Virus record (IMG/VR): IMGVR_UViG_3300037264_002106
Span: 1 to 26,703 of that record
Reading direction: 5' to 3' (one strand)
DNA length: 26,703 nt
From: a virus
The notes below the pieces were generated by a model. The model was given only the letters and a program-made list of their open reading frames with translations, ran no database searches and was not told the origin of the DNA. Below, piece by piece: positions 6,273-14,885 of the stretch. Position 1 is the first letter of the stretch. Every line of letters begins with the position of its first letter. The position numbers and the translations under genes are program-made.

Positions 6273-7344
6273 ATTCTTTACGGTTTAATTTAATAATGTA
6301 AGGGAAGCGTGGCACGTCATCTGGGGTACGGTTGAAATACTTAACAGTAGCCTGAGTACCTATGTATTTTTTATGATTTTTCCAAATGTCCTTGAGAAAT
6401 TCGAAATCACCTTTAACATTGCTTTTGAATGTTTTGTCTTTTTGTTTGTCATGTGCCATAATAAAGTAGCCAATTGTCCCAGCACGACCCCCTTCTCCTT
6501 CTTCTGCTCCAATAATTTTGAATTCTTCATCTACAAAATCCTTCTTCTTCAGAAGCTGTTTACTTCTCTTGCCCTCATAAGGTCCTAAATCAAGTCTGAT
6601 AATACTGCCCTCATACCCTTCTGATAGAAACTTTTCATGATATTTATCCACATCTGCCTGATTCTTAACTTCATAGGTGGGAACAAGCTTATATCCAAGT
6701 AAGAATTCAAGAGCTTTTTTCAGAGCTTTATATCTCTCAGAAAATACGCCTTGATGTTCTGGAAAATCATAAGCCCAAAATTCTACCTTCTTGTGAGACT
6801 CCACTAACTCCTCAGCTGTAGGTTTCTGCTTCTTACACAAGGATACTATTTTATTGAAATCATCATGTAATTCATGATTATATAACTCTCCATCTAAAAC
6901 ATAATGAGTTTGATAGAGATGGAGACAAGCTAAGTAGGGTTTACCGTTTCTACTCATCAAGGTATTATCCTGACTGATAGCTCTTAAACCATCTAGTTTG
7001 GGCTGAATATAGGTGGGTACTGTAAATAGAAACTTCTCATACTTACTTATTTCATGAGCTAACATAGGTTGAAAGAATTTCTTTTCTCTTGTTAGCTTTT
7101 CATTGTATCCACTATCCACCTTCTTTTGCCATTTTGCTTGTGCTTCTGCAATAGCTTGCTCCTGAGGGGTAGTTTCGTTACTTCTTCCTATATTTTTACT
7201 CTTACAGTAAGTGGGAAGGGACTTTGTAATAGTCCCATCCACTATACCTTCTTCTGTCCAAAAGTGGTCATCCTTAACAAATATCTGCCACTGCTGAATT
7301 TGATCTTTTTCTGTATACTTAAATAGTATTGGGAATTTTTTCAT
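6265..7344 (-). CDS. ATP-dependent DNA ligase with N-terminal WGR-like domain
   Basis: A 359-residue ligase that seals nicks using ATP. The adenylation motif is KLDGLR at 116-121, with Lys116 as the AMP acceptor. Further nucleotidyltransferase motifs follow: LDGELY (150-155), EGSIIR (245-250) and LLKKKDF with FKIIGA (264-280). A short OB-type C-terminus completes the core. Residues 15-85 are not part of the core. They resemble a WGR-type domain: QQWQIFVKDDHFW, then EEGIVDG, NIGRSNETTP and a closing DSGY. The same kind of domain begins the PARP about 0.7 kb downstream. The gene overlaps the metallophosphoesterase upstream by 4 bases. The ligase call is very secure and the WGR-like call is good. 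Confidence 0.93.
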   Translation of the reverse strand: MKKFPILFKYTEKDQIQQWQIFVKDDHFWTEEGIVDGTITKSLPTYCKSKNIGRSNETTPQEQAIAEAQAKWQKKVDSGYNEKLTREKKFFQPMLAHEISKYEKFLFTVPTYIQPKLDGLRAISQDNTLMSRNGKPYLACLHLYQTHYVLDGELYNHELHDDFNKIVSLCKKQKPTAEELVESHKKVEFWAYDFPEHQGVFSERYKALKKALEFLLGYKLVPTYEVKNQADVDKYHEKFLSEGYEGSIIRLDLGPYEGKRSKQLLKKKDFVDEEFKIIGAEEGEGGRAGTIGYFIMAHDKQKDKTFKSNVKGDFEFLKDIWKNHKKYIGTQATVKYFNRTPDDVPRFPYIIKLNRKEYE

Positions 7345-8078
7345 ATATTAATTATTAAAGGGTTAGTAATCAATTGAGTATAATCATTTGTAAGAACAGC
7401 AGCATTTGAGAATAGTACCCTTCTGGCATTAGACACACTTTCTAGTGTTACACCATACTGATCATGAATATGACCAAAACAAACTAATTTAAGATTGAAC
7501 AGTCTCTTTCTCATAACAGCAAGCAGATCTTTACATCCTCTATGTATATCCTCATCTTTAGCCTGTTTGTATTTCTCAGGTATTTTATCAAATATTCCAT
7601 AAGGAGGAGTATGTGTTATGAGCACATTAACATCAGAAGGAATCTTTGCCCAATATTTGTTAATTTCTACTCCTATATCGGCATTAAATACCCAATTTTT
7701 TCTATGAAAAGAAGGAGAAATAGGAGAACCATAGAACTTTATTCCCTTGTAAACATACTCCTCATTTTCTAAATAGTGTACAGCATAATTACTTAGAAGA
7801 TTTTTGGATGCTTCATGTTCTACAAGAGAATGCAAGTGTTCCTGAACATCTGACTTTTCGGACACCCATTTTTTATCTAGACAAATATCATGATTACCTG
7901 CACAAAATATTTTTACATCTGCGGGTTGCTGTTCAAACCATATTAGAAACTCAGTCAACTCTCTAGAATTAGTCCTTCCACCGATATCTCCAGAGTGGAT
8001 GAGAACATCACACTCTGGGATTACTAATTGACTGTGTCCTTTATGTCCATGTGTATCAGAAATATGCACTATTTTCAT
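7341..8078 (-). CDS. Calcineurin-type metallophosphoesterase (first copy)
   Basis: A 245-residue metallophosphoesterase with all core motifs: SDTHGH (Asp8, His10), HSGDIGG (Asp31), AGNHD (Asn62-Asp64), THTPP (His156) and GHIHDQYG (His203, His205). These residues bind two metal ions and hydrolyse phosphomono- or phosphodiesters. The THTPP and GHIH layout is closest to the small MPPED-type or YfcE-like soluble enzymes; there is no signal peptide. It lies between rIIB and the DNA ligase with 4-base overlaps on both sides. A role in trimming DNA-end phosphates or cyclic nucleotides is possible, but the substrate cannot be read from the sequence. Metallophosphoesterases are common in crAss-like replication modules. 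Confidence 0.88.
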   Translation of the reverse strand: MKIVHISDTHGHKGHSQLVIPECDVLIHSGDIGGRTNSRELTEFLIWFEQQPADVKIFCAGNHDICLDKKWVSEKSDVQEHLHSLVEHEASKNLLSNYAVHYLENEEYVYKGIKFYGSPISPSFHRKNWVFNADIGVEINKYWAKIPSDVNVLITHTPPYGIFDKIPEKYKQAKDEDIHRGCKDLLAVMRKRLFNLKLVCFGHIHDQYGVTLESVSNARRVLFSNAAVLTNDYTQLITNPLIINI

Positions 8079-9478
8079 ACTATATGTTTTACTCTATTCT
8101 TTAACAAATTTCTTATCTGATCCAAATCCACCAAGGATACAGAAGGAACATTATCCTGAACACTTAACCCATAAAATGTCTTGTTACGAGCTGCATCCTC
8201 TAGTTCTTCCAGAGTGAAATCATGATATTCCTCATCAAATGCAGATAGACCATTGTCATCAAAATGTATACCCTGAGGTTTATCATTTATACAAGCAACA
8301 AACATTTCAGTTGTTCTTAATTTACCAACATCTCCTAAAGGAACGGTTATAGCCTTACTTGGATTAACTAGTACTACTACTGGAGTATCACCATATCCTG
8401 AGTAATTATAATCTACTGAAGCAGCATGTAGCCCACCTGCAGCACATATTCCATTATTTAGGTTTATTTTATTATCAGGAATACTATATATACCACCTAT
8501 CTTAATAGAAGTATTCATTGCATACCAAGCTCCATAATCATTCTCCTTGAATGTAGGTAATTCTAAGTACATAACTTGTAGATTTCCAATCAGTTCTGAG
8601 TTAAACTTATATTCATCATTAAGAGATACAACATAATATCCTTTTTCTCCTTTACCTACTGCATATTCACGGGGATCTCTACCACTCTTCTTTATTGAAT
8701 AATAAGTCTGACTTACAAAAGAAAGTAGAGCTTTATCAGTACCTCCTTTACTAACAATGCGCCTATATAGGATAAGATTACCATTTCTTGTGATACGTAC
8801 ATCATTCTTCCTTACAAACAAAAGCAGGTCTTCTCTACTTTGAGCAAGAGGGTTAAGTGCCAGCTTTAACCAGAACATTGTTAATGCAGTGTAGCTATCT
8901 TGTAGCTCTTTACGCTCTTCCTCATCCATTGAACACTCTAATTTTTCTAATATCTCTATAAAAGATGCTATTACAGGAGCTGGAATATCCAAATTAACTC
9001 CTTTCATAGTCACTGTATTACCCTTTATGGTAAAATCTCCACTATCTCTAATTACATCTAAACTATTCATTATCAACCTTCTATCATATTCTGTGTCAAT
9101 TTCCTGTTCATCATGACTAGTATACACTTGATCAACTAACAAATCTTCTATTTCTGATTGTGTTTTAGCACTCTTTACATCTTGAAAGAGAGAATTATCT
9201 ACTCCGGTCTTACAGATAACATCCCCATTTGCAAATACTACAGTGATATGTCCGTCACAATAGAGGATATTCTTGTATGGTCGGTCTGGTGCTTTTGGCT
9301 CCATTAGACCATAGTCCATAATATGTCTAGGAGGTATTGTACTTTGTTCTGTTGTAGAAGTACTAGGAGGGGTATAACCACTATCACCCTCTCTATTATC
9401 TTTTTCTTGTTTTTCCTTAGCTTCTTTAAGGATTTTTCTTTCTTCTGATGTAAGCCATAACATTTTAAACCATTTCAT
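8075..9478 (-). CDS. rIIB: rIIB-like protein
   Basis: A 467-residue homologue of phage T4 rIIB, a protein tied to lysis inhibition and protection against lambda Rex-type exclusion. The recognisable part is residues 228-400. ITRNGNLILYRR lies at 229-240, a central MNTSIKIGG strand follows, then the diagnostic CAAGGLHAASVDY (345-357) and VVVLVNPSKAITVP (367-380). T4 rIIB is 312 residues long; the extra length here is an N-terminal extension of about 200 residues. That extension has a charged coiled segment (12-30), a Ser/Thr/Pro linker (34-50) and a small beta domain starting at GHITVVFANGD. It overlaps rIIA by 4 bases in the same gene order as in T4. Confidence 0.8.
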   Translation of the reverse strand: MKWFKMLWLTSEERKILKEAKEKQEKDNREGDSGYTPPSTSTTEQSTIPPRHIMDYGLMEPKAPDRPYKNILYCDGHITVVFANGDVICKTGVDNSLFQDVKSAKTQSEIEDLLVDQVYTSHDEQEIDTEYDRRLIMNSLDVIRDSGDFTIKGNTVTMKGVNLDIPAPVIASFIEILEKLECSMDEEERKELQDSYTALTMFWLKLALNPLAQSREDLLLFVRKNDVRITRNGNLILYRRIVSKGGTDKALLSFVSQTYYSIKKSGRDPREYAVGKGEKGYYVVSLNDEYKFNSELIGNLQVMYLELPTFKENDYGAWYAMNTSIKIGGIYSIPDNKINLNNGICAAGGLHAASVDYNYSGYGDTPVVVLVNPSKAITVPLGDVGKLRTTEMFVACINDKPQGIHFDDNGLSAFDEEYHDFTLEELEDAARNKTFYGLSVQDNVPSVSLVDLDQIRNLLKNRVKHIV

Positions 9479-11751
9479 ATTTGTGTGTTTTGTGGAAGTA
9501 CAAATTCTGTACCCTCCGGTAAATCGTCATAATATTTTTTCCGAAAATAAAGAATTTGGGTAATAAGAGTTTTATACCTCTTATTCATCTGTAGATCCCA
9601 AGAAGTGGGTTGATCCAGAAGTGTGATAAAATCATACTTCTTTATATTGTCCCTCAATCTTACATACTTATCCCATAAGGATAGGTCATATAGTTTATAT
9701 TCATCTGCTATGTTCTTTATATACTCATAGATTTTAACATCTGCCTTAAGCTTCAGATTTTTCTCAACATATTCAGCTAACGCCTCTCTATCCTTCTTCA
9801 TATCTTTTACAAATTTATTAAGTATTCCATTATTAAAGGACTTAAGCTCATTTATATCATCAAGGAGTCTTTGAAATACTAGTGCAGAGGCCAATCTCAT
9901 AAAAGGTTTACAATTCGACATAAAATTAGTTAAATTTATAAATTGATGAATATCAGGTACTTTCTTTCTCTCATTTTTTCCTACAGTGGCAAACTTAATA
10001 TTAGGACATTTCATAAAGTTTATCATGAGCTTTATCATATCTATATTAGGTTCATTCTCATCCAATAGAACAGTTAAGAATTTATTACTTGGTAGAGATG
10101 AAATAGGAAAGCTTGCCTTTTTGAAGGATACTCCTCTAAGACTTGTATAACTATAAGCCATAGTGACATCACCTAATTTCTTATTTAGTCCACTATATAT
10201 TCCTTTTGTAGCATTAGCCAATCTTAGCTGTTTTTGATCCTCTTTCTTTTCTTCAAGCCATTTGATATATATAGGAGTTGAGTCTACTGCCGTTTCATCC
10301 TTAAAAGTACTAATAACACTTGACTCTACAAAATCAAATTCATCTATATAGGATTGCCAGTTGGGTTTATTATTAGGCAAAAGAAGAAGCATAGAACGGT
10401 AGCTTTCAGGCTCTCCTGAAATTGGTAGAGCACCAGCTGAATCTATCACTCGCACTATAGAATTTTTTCTTACGAATAAAGTGTTAGACTTGTATTTTGC
10501 TTTTAAATATTCTTTAATATTTCCAACAAAATTCATTCCTACAAGTACAGTTAATTTCTTATCAAATATATGAGAATTCTTATTAACTCTGAGTCTTCTG
10601 CCTTCATTTTTCATAATTCCTCCATGATTCAAATAACCTGCTATATTATATTGAGCAAAGAAATGTCGATTTAACTTATGATAAAAATCAGCACTCTTTA
10701 GATTAATCCCAGTAACTACTGGAGACTTTACAGAATGTTTTGAATATTGAAGAATAGGATTAATAAGAAAACCATCTAAAGTATAATCAGAAATATTCAA
10801 ATGAGGATATGCGTCTAGGAATGTAGTAAATTGCTTCACTCTATCATTATATGTAAGTACAAACCAGTCTGCCACCTTCTTTATCTTATCTAGGATAAGC
10901 TTTTTAGTCTTCTCATTGGTAATATAACTTTCTCTGGATGGAGTTGGAGTAATTCCTTCTCCTAGCTCGAAACGAAGAGCTACACCTACATTTATAGCCG
11001 AAATATAACCTAGTGCCTCCCAATCTATTGAGTAATATACATCCTTTAGACATATATGCATCACTCTATTAGTATTTAGGGTAGACCATTGAAAATCTAC
11101 ACTCCTATTTATCGTATTCTCCACCACCTGTCCATCTATTATAAGGGCTACAGTGTCATAGTAGGCTAGTTTTTGTTTAGCTTTACTAGTAAAAGTACTG
11201 TATTCACTCCATCCATTTATTACCAATTCAGCTTTCACCCCACTTTTCTCAGTAGTGGGACGGGCATATATCAGGTCAAAATTAACAAACTCCTCACCCT
11301 CATATACAAGATATTTTCTCTCTATTCCGTTCTTCCTGCATATAAAAGTGGCAGAGCGTTCAAGTGATAAGAATGACTTCATACCCAATCCCCATGAACC
11401 AATAAACTCATTACTATCCTCTTTAGTAGATTCCAAATAGTTCATACATATATCCTCAAAATCTCTATCATCTAACCCAACTCCAAAATCCTCTACTGAG
11501 AACATATGCTTATTATTTTCCCTTTCTATTTTTACCAGAACAGGATTCTCTATGGGACTTTTTCCAGTCTGTACAACACTATCTACCCCATTATTTACCC
11601 ATTCAGCTATCACTGCTGTAATAGGATCCTTATATAACCCTTTAGTAAGGAGATACTGAAGTTTTCCAAGCTTATCCTGACTAATTTTGGCTCGCTTACT
11701 TGTATCCTCCCCAACTACAGTTAATTGCTTAATCTTTTCTTTTATAATCAT
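9475..11751 (-). CDS. rIIA: rIIA-like protein with GHKL ATPase domain
   Basis: A 758-residue homologue of T4 rIIA (725 residues). The N-terminus is a GHKL-type ATP-binding domain like those of gyrase B, Hsp90 and MutL. AEWVNNGVDS gives Glu50, Asn54 and Asp57, VEDFGVGLD gives the D-x-G-x-G at 88-92, and GSWGLGMKS (118-126) is the ATP-lid glycine loop. The remaining 500 residues are helical and Lys-rich without a named domain. rIIA acts with rIIB, probably at the inner membrane, to delay lysis and resist exclusion by resident prophages; the molecular activity is unsettled. Its stop codon overlaps the rIIB start and its start overlaps a small unknown gene. Confidence 0.85.
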   Translation of the reverse strand: MIIKEKIKQLTVVGEDTSKRAKISQDKLGKLQYLLTKGLYKDPITAVIAEWVNNGVDSVVQTGKSPIENPVLVKIERENNKHMFSVEDFGVGLDDRDFEDICMNYLESTKEDSNEFIGSWGLGMKSFLSLERSATFICRKNGIERKYLVYEGEEFVNFDLIYARPTTEKSGVKAELVINGWSEYSTFTSKAKQKLAYYDTVALIIDGQVVENTINRSVDFQWSTLNTNRVMHICLKDVYYSIDWEALGYISAINVGVALRFELGEGITPTPSRESYITNEKTKKLILDKIKKVADWFVLTYNDRVKQFTTFLDAYPHLNISDYTLDGFLINPILQYSKHSVKSPVVTGINLKSADFYHKLNRHFFAQYNIAGYLNHGGIMKNEGRRLRVNKNSHIFDKKLTVLVGMNFVGNIKEYLKAKYKSNTLFVRKNSIVRVIDSAGALPISGEPESYRSMLLLLPNNKPNWQSYIDEFDFVESSVISTFKDETAVDSTPIYIKWLEEKKEDQKQLRLANATKGIYSGLNKKLGDVTMAYSYTSLRGVSFKKASFPISSLPSNKFLTVLLDENEPNIDMIKLMINFMKCPNIKFATVGKNERKKVPDIHQFINLTNFMSNCKPFMRLASALVFQRLLDDINELKSFNNGILNKFVKDMKKDREALAEYVEKNLKLKADVKIYEYIKNIADEYKLYDLSLWDKYVRLRDNIKKYDFITLLDQPTSWDLQMNKRYKTLITQILYFRKKYYDDLPEGTEFVLPQNTQI

Positions 11752-11984
11752 TTTGTACTATTTAAAATTTCAATTAATTCGTTTATATCCTCTTTAGGAA
11801 TAGTGAGGTATCCACTTGCTACTCCTCTTGTAGATATGCCTGATAGCATAATTTCATTTCTTCTAGAAATTACAATAACATTTACACCAAGTGTAGTATA
11901 TTGTCCATTTCTCCCTTTACTGGAAGTAACTCTGTTATTTTCAAAATAGAGATCTCCTCCATCTTTGTCAAGGTTTTGTTTCAT
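11748..11984 (-). CDS. Small protein of unknown function upstream of rIIA
   Basis: A 78-residue protein that I do not recognise. It looks like a compact beta sheet (LYFENNR, TTLGVNVIVISRR, EIMLSGIS) followed by a short C-terminal helix (KEDINELIEIL). There are no Cys, signal peptide or membrane segment. Its stop overlaps the rIIA start, and its own start overlaps the gene before it, so it is part of the same transcript. The pattern of beta strands plus one helix would suit a small binding protein or a DNA mimic, but this is only a shape argument. Confidence 0.58.
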   Translation of the reverse strand: MKQNLDKDGGDLYFENNRVTSSKGRNGQYTTLGVNVIVISRRNEIMLSGISTRGVASGYLTIPKEDINELIEILNSTK

Positions 11985-12280
11985 ATTTCTAGTTTTAAAT
12001 AATCTATTATATAAGTATAATATTCCAGATACTCAGTAGGTAAGTCATCTTTAGATATTTTAGCAATTCTATCACCTGTACCATAAATATAGCTTTTATG
12101 TATAGATTTTCCTTCTTGTATTCTTTTCAAAGTGTAATCTATATGTGTCCTATGCTTATAAAGAGTGTAAAATTTTGGATTTCCCTTACATCCCAGTTCT
12201 ATATAAATAGCAGGAGATAAGTGATTGTTATAAGAGACTATAATCAAGTCTCCTTTTTGTAAGCTTTTAGCAAGTATCAT
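11981..12280 (-). CDS. Small protein of unknown function
   Basis: A 99-residue protein of no family that I recognise. The first half is beta-rich and begins SLQKGDLIIVSYNN, a layout often seen in small SH3- or PUA-like barrels. The second half is Tyr-rich (EYLEYYTYIIDYL) and probably helical. It overlaps both neighbours by 4 bases (ATGA junctions), which shows it belongs to the rIIA operon. No catalytic or metal-binding pattern is visible. Confidence 0.57.
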   Translation of the reverse strand: MILAKSLQKGDLIIVSYNNHLSPAIYIELGCKGNPKFYTLYKHRTHIDYTLKRIQEGKSIHKSYIYGTGDRIAKISKDDLPTEYLEYYTYIIDYLKLEI

Positions 12281-12486
12281 AATGGTAATTCTCCTTGTTT
12301 AAATTGATTTTTGTCATGTAATTTTTCTAACTCGTTCTTATAAAGATTCTTCATAACTATTGACCCCAGTTTTATATTAATCTCTGGTTCATAATAGTTA
12401 GATAGATCCTCTATAAACTGCTTAAACTCTGGCATATTCCAGAGTTTAAGCTTAGCTTCTAGTATTTGTTTCTTATTCATCATCAA
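12277..12486 (-). CDS. Small protein of unknown function
   Basis: A 69-residue protein, largely helical and charged, that I do not recognise. It can start at any of its first three Met codons (MMMNKK); the outermost leaves 9 bases to the preceding metallophosphoesterase gene. The sequence alternates Lys/Glu-rich helices with a short YYEPEINIKLGS segment. It has no Cys, signal peptide or membrane segment. Tight spacing places it in the same operon as rIIA and rIIB. Confidence 0.55.
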   Translation of the reverse strand: MMMNKKQILEAKLKLWNMPEFKQFIEDLSNYYEPEINIKLGSIVMKNLYKNELEKLHDKNQFKQGELPL

Positions 12487-12495
12487 TCATTTTAG

Positions 12496-13137
12496 TTAAC
12501 GTGAATTAGTTTCTGAAGTGTGGTGGTCATTAAAGGCTATTTCTCTTTTATCAAGTATTTTAATCACCTCATCTATATGAAAGGGACGATATTGTTTTAG
12601 TATCTTGTAAGCATTATCTATCCCTACATCCATACTCTTCCCATTTGGACTATCCTCCAGACTACTATGACTGTGACCATAGAGATGATAGTTTCCTTTA
12701 TGACTTCCTAACCAAATCCTCATAGCATAATGTAATAGAAAGAATTTTCTTCCTCCGATGTCAAGCTCTTTGTAATGCTGAACACTACTAAACATATCCT
12801 GTATATTAGTGTGACGTTCCTCATTTCCTTCTTTAATAGTATATTGTTTATTCTTTTCAATGTGATGATCATGATTACCCAATATCAGGTGTATCTCCTT
12901 GCATCTCAGTTGTTTACGAAATCCCCAAATATTATCAATACCTTGAAAAGCCCAATCACCCAAACACCAGAGTATATCATCTTCAGCAACACACTTATTC
13001 CATTCTTTTACAATATGTTTGCTCATTTCCACTTCATTTTCAAAGTTTCGATATCCATCCTTCCAAGAAGACACTTTTTTACCACTTATATTTTTATGCA
13101 TGTAATGTGGATCCGAAGTAAACCATATATTACTCAT
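12496..13137 (-). CDS. Calcineurin-type metallophosphoesterase (second copy)
   Basis: A 213-residue phosphoesterase of a different subgroup from the one at 7341-8078. Its motifs are TSDPHYMHKN (Asp9, His11), CLGDWAF (Asp61), LGNHDHH (Asn88, His89, Asp90), LLHYAMRIW (His136) and YGHSHSS (His155, His157). The YMHKN and LHYAMRIW wording is typical of the COG4186-type cytoplasmic phosphoesterases found in bacteria and phages. Both metal sites look intact. It opens the stretch leading into the rIIA and rIIB genes. Substrate is unknown; nucleotide or DNA-end phosphates are the obvious candidates. The start ATG follows the upstream stop by only 4 bases. Confidence 0.87.
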   Translation of the reverse strand: MSNIWFTSDPHYMHKNISGKKVSSWKDGYRNFENEVEMSKHIVKEWNKCVAEDDILWCLGDWAFQGIDNIWGFRKQLRCKEIHLILGNHDHHIEKNKQYTIKEGNEERHTNIQDMFSSVQHYKELDIGGRKFFLLHYAMRIWLGSHKGNYHLYGHSHSSLEDSPNGKSMDVGIDNAYKILKQYRPFHIDEVIKILDKREIAFNDHHTSETNSR

Positions 13138-13141
13138 TTTA

Positions 13142-13831
13142 CTAAGATTCTAAGGTTAATAATTTTAAATATTCTCCACCAGTAAGATGTCTTGGAGTTA
13201 GAAGTTCGTTATATTTACCTTTTGGTTTTATAAGGATACAGTCCCCTTGTCTTATTATATTTGCTATATTTCCTTTGGGTATATTAGTTTGGATAGTCCA
13301 TGCTATAGCCTCCACTGCTGTAATCTCCGGTTTAGTGTTTGTCATCCAATTAATAAAACGGTTATTTGTATTTAAGACAGATGGAGCATCTATCCATATC
13401 ATATATTCTCTTTCTGTAGAGGTGTCCTTGAATTTTACAAAATAAGCAGTTTCTGTTCTTCCCCAATTAGAGGAAAGTCCCTTATTTAGCTTATCCGATT
13501 TAACATAATATAGTTTGTATATATCCTTATATTCTTTAGTAACCAATTTGCCATCTACTACCCATGTTGTTGTTTTATTTATTATTTTTTTATCTTCTAG
13601 TTTTGGTTTGATTTCTTTTATAAGTCTTTCTAAACCAAGACATAAGATACCAATTCTTCTCTCTTCAATATTAGTAAACCGAGAAATTTCTTCAAAGGTG
13701 ATAGGTATAATATCATCCCAGATGTCGCCTATGTCTTTATACATATATTCAGGACAATTGGTATACTTTAGCTTAAGGAGTTTACATCCCAAATCATATC
13801 CAAAACTGTGATTTTCAATTATAATTCTCAT
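13142..13831 (-). CDS. Protein of unknown function
   Basis: A 229-residue soluble protein that I cannot assign. It starts with beta strands (MRIIIENHSFGYD), has a helical stretch at 45-80 (FEEISRFTNIEERRIGILCL) with some helix-turn-helix character, and ends with a segment containing AVEAIAWTIQTNIP and GDCILIKPKGKY (173-205) that looks like a small barrel. No signal peptide, membrane segment or catalytic motif is apparent. It ends with TAG, so TAG is a normal stop in this genome. It lies one base from the upstream acidic protein and 4 bases from the metallophosphoesterase. Confidence 0.62.
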   Translation of the reverse strand: MRIIIENHSFGYDLGCKLLKLKYTNCPEYMYKDIGDIWDDIIPITFEEISRFTNIEERRIGILCLGLERLIKEIKPKLEDKKIINKTTTWVVDGKLVTKEYKDIYKLYYVKSDKLNKGLSSNWGRTETAYFVKFKDTSTEREYMIWIDAPSVLNTNNRFINWMTNTKPEITAVEAIAWTIQTNIPKGNIANIIRQGDCILIKPKGKYNELLTPRHLTGGEYLKLLTLES

Positions 13832-13832
13832 A

Positions 13833-14477
13833 TTATTCTTGTTTATAGACTGTTACTGAATAGTTTACGTTTACTACCAAATTCTTGTCTCTGATTTCTA
13901 AAGAATTATCATCATTTGCTGTATTAAAGGAATAGAATTCTTCCAAATCTCCCTCCTCTGTTACAGGTTCAAAAGCAACGATAGTATTCTCTATCTTCTT
14001 CTCTAGTTGTGAAACCAATATTTCATCATCATTTGATAAAATAAAATCTCTCTTAAAATTTATTACCGTCTGACCGTCATCCCCAACACAGTTTAGCATA
14101 TTTGTATTGATAAATGCTTCTTCTTCTTCTATTAGAGGTATTAATACTTCCCTCTCCACATCCTCTCTATACTGAGATTTACTATCTTTAGAATAATTAA
14201 AATCATCATCATCATCCAGAGTTATTGTAACTATTCCACTTTCTCCTTGATAGTGTCCATCAGAGTTAACATAAAATTCTACCCTATCATAGACTTCTTC
14301 ATAAAAGAAATTCTCTATTTCCTCATTTTTTACATTTTTTCCTTTTTTGTTATAAATATAAATATAAGTATCGCCCATACTATCCCCTCCAGCATAGAAT
14401 TCAAACTCGATCCTATCAATATTCTTCTTTTTCCATAATACTACTATGGTTTCCTTTAGTTGTCGTTCCTTTTTCAT
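13833..14477 (-). CDS. Acidic protein resembling DUF6878
   Basis: A 214-residue, very acidic protein. Residues 20-110 have the look of the DUF6878 family: EFEFYAGGDSMGD, then a helix EEIENFFYEEVYDRV and a Gly-rich EFYVNSDGHYQGESG before an Asp run (TITLDDDDDF). A second half has a similar alternation of acidic strands. Family members are of unknown function; the acidity could suit a DNA mimic or a metal-binding protein. Its first 62 bases overlap the end of the DUF6915-like gene in another frame, an unusually long overlap here. No later Met codon would keep the conserved N-terminal block, so I keep this start. Confidence 0.6.
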   Translation of the reverse strand: MKKERQLKETIVVLWKKKNIDRIEFEFYAGGDSMGDTYIYIYNKKGKNVKNEEIENFFYEEVYDRVEFYVNSDGHYQGESGIVTITLDDDDDFNYSKDSKSQYREDVEREVLIPLIEEEEAFINTNMLNCVGDDGQTVINFKRDFILSNDDEILVSQLEKKIENTIVAFEPVTEEGDLEEFYSFNTANDDNSLEIRDKNLVVNVNYSVTVYKQE

Positions 14478-14865
14478 TTAGTTTTTCTTTTAGTTGGTTA
14501 TTTAATTCGATAGCTTCAGGATTGTCTATTATTTTTACTCCATTATTCATCCACGGTTGTATCTGAAGATGTTTGAGATAATCCTGAACAGTGGGGATAA
14601 ACTTTCCCCTGAAATCTTCTGAGACATGAAGCATTGCTACATCCACTGTATCAACACTCCTCCCATCTGAATTGGTAATATTATACCCAAATATTTTTGG
14701 AATGATATGGTAACAAAACCATATATTATGTGTCAACATTCTGGAAGTGTTATTATTCATAGTTGATTTTGGAGAGTCTAGTAATTCGTGGATAGAGATG
14801 TAATCATCCACCTTTCCTCCCCATCGCTTAACACTTGATTTTGAGTGTATTAAAGGGTTTGCCAT
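14416..14865 (-). CDS. DUF6915-like protein
   Basis: A 149-residue protein resembling DUF6915, a phage and bacterial family of unknown function. Landmarks in order are NPLIHSKSSVKRWGGKVDDY (3-22), IHELLDSPKS, a helical segment ending in HIIPKIFG, then ITNSDGRSVDTVD (63-75), HVSEDFRGKFIPTVQDYL (80-97) and PWMNNG (104-109). The C-terminal 35 residues are charged and encode the long out-of-frame overlap with the next gene. It has no catalytic signature that I can name. Its start codon lies 20 bases after the branched RNA-like fold at 14886-14997, so its translation or transcription may be controlled there. Confidence 0.62.
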   Translation of the reverse strand: MANPLIHSKSSVKRWGGKVDDYISIHELLDSPKSTMNNNTSRMLTHNIWFCYHIIPKIFGYNITNSDGRSVDTVDVAMLHVSEDFRGKFIPTVQDYLKHLQIQPWMNNGVKIIDNPEAIELNNQLKEKLNEKGTTTKGNHSSIMEKEEY

Positions 14866-14885
14866 AAATTTAACTTTAAATGAAA

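Noticed and set aside
6644-6652. DnaA-box match TTATCCACA
   Set aside because: It lies inside the ligase coding region with no neighbouring repeats and is probably a chance match. It also warns against over-reading the single box at 4114-4122.
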